Part shown: piece after piece, positions 4,991 to 5,410 of the stretch
How the letters are laid out: every line of letters starts with the position of its first letter
Position numbering within the stretch: the stretch's first letter is position 1
Assembly: GCA_022545645.1 (NCBI GenBank)
Contig: JACZQQ010000184.1
Location: forward strand, 1-5,410
Length of the DNA: 5,410 bases
Direction: 5' to 3'
Source: Acidobacteriota bacterium
GTDB lineage: Bacteria; Acidobacteriota; UBA6911; RPQK01; JADFOI01
Position numbers and translations under genes: made by a program
Notes under the pieces: model-generated
Database searches by the model: none
The model's input: the letters and a program-made list of their open reading frames with translations, nothing else
What the model was told of the DNA's origin: nothing

Positions 4991-5410
4991 AGAAGGTCTG
5001 GCTTTCCTGGAGCAGCGGAAAAGACAGCGCCTGGACCCTGCACCGGTTGCGAGAACAAGGGAAGTGGGAAGTTTGCGGTTTGTTCACGACCCTCAACGAA
5101 AACTTCGATCGGGTGGCCATGCACGCGGTGCGCCGCGTTCTGCTGGAGGCCCAGGCCGAGGCCGCCGGTTTACCTTTGCGCATCATTCCCCTTCCCTGGC
5201 CTTGTTCCAATACCGACTATGAACGAATGATGGCGAAGATCTGGGTCGAGGCGGTGCAAAATAGCGTGGAAGCCATAGCCTTCGGCGACTTGTTTCTGGA
5301 AGACGTTCGGGAGTACCGGCTCAACCAGCTGCAGGATACCGGCCTGGAGGCCATCTTTCCTCTATGGCATCGTCCCACTGGCGCTCTGGCCCGGCTAATG
5401 ATCGACTCGG
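4987..5410 (+). CDS. Dph6-related PP-loop ATPase (ATP_bind_4 family), truncated by window edge
   Basis: A GTG at 4987 overlaps the TGA of the preceding gene (GTGA, 4 nt) and is preceded by GGAGGTG (4972-4978) at 8 nt, so translation is coupled. The frame stays open for 141 codons to the window end, around 60% of the usual length of about 220-240. The N-terminus KKVWLSWSSGKDS contains the PP-loop SSGKDS (9-14) that binds ATP pyrophosphate in N-type ATP pyrophosphatases. AFGDLFLEDVREYR (98-111) and IFPLW (123-127) are family signatures of Dph6/MJ0570-type proteins. Eukaryotic Dph6 uses ATP and ammonia to amidate diphthine, but bacteria lack diphthamide, so the bacterial substrate is unknown. 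Its place in a B12 operon suggests a role in corrinoid or related metabolism; this is inference. Confidence 0.9.
   Translation, partial: MKKVWLSWSSGKDSAWTLHRLREQGKWEVCGLFTTLNENFDRVAMHAVRRVLLEAQAEAAGLPLRIIPLPWPCSNTDYERMMAKIWVEAVQNSVEAIAFGDLFLEDVREYRLNQLQDTGLEAIFPLWHRPTGALARLMIDS

Noticed and set aside
4968..5222. 84-codon plus-strand frame overlapping the start of the PP-loop gene
   Set aside because: The GTG-initiated frame at 4987 carries SSGKDS and other family motifs; this one is an out-of-frame shadow.
1..5410. CRISPR array, tRNA or rRNA genes
   Set aside because: No regularly spaced direct repeats, no cloverleaf-like tRNA segment and no rRNA-like stretch were seen.

Overview
The window looks like a chromosomal segment of a Gram-negative bacterium: it has an outer-membrane TonB-dependent receptor, an IHF-type nucleoid protein, and a class-I cobalamin riboswitch. 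GC content looks moderate, in the mid-50s by eye. The mix of an ihfA-merR pair, a TPR lipoprotein/secreted-type gene, and a btuB + DUF6580-like + Dph6-like cluster would fit Acidobacteriota or a related lineage. That assignment is an inference with low confidence; no rRNA or marker gene settles it.

Layout. Positions 1-401 hold two minus-strand genes, an ihfA-like gene followed by the start of a MerR-family regulator that runs off the left edge. They are read from a near-consensus sigma-70 promoter at 452-480. Positions 402-582 are a divergent intergenic region containing a perfect 29-bp inverted repeat with a GGGGACAGTCCC loop. Positions 583-1770 encode a 395-residue TPR protein of unknown role. 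A second, degenerate palindrome at 1771-1849, with four GAATTC sites and the same GGGGACAG core on the other strand, follows its stop codon immediately. The TPR gene is thus bracketed by two palindromes of about 78 nt, probably REP/BIME-like repeats.

Positions 1896-5410 look like one vitamin B12 acquisition operon on the plus strand. A complete cobalamin aptamer ends in a canonical B12 box (2067-2079). Directly after it, a hairpin (2091-2125) pairs with a very strong Shine-Dalgarno sequence that serves a 44-codon small ORF (2129-2263), not the receptor. The BtuB-like receptor follows at 2412-4388 with its own SD. Then come a small DUF6580-like integral membrane protein (4403-4990) and, overlapping it by 4 nt, a PP-loop ATPase of the Dph6/ATP_bind_4 family that begins with GTG and is cut by the right edge.

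How the genes may work together: the receptor would bring corrinoid across the outer membrane using TonB energy, and the DUF6580-like protein is a candidate for inner-membrane passage. The PP-loop enzyme could modify the corrinoid or a related metabolite. All would be repressed by cobalamin through the riboswitch. The receptor step is well supported by sequence; the roles of the last two proteins are inferred from operon context. The most interesting points are the riboswitch acting on a leader ORF, the uncharacterised DUF6580/Dph6 pair in a B12 operon, and the paired palindromes around the TPR gene.
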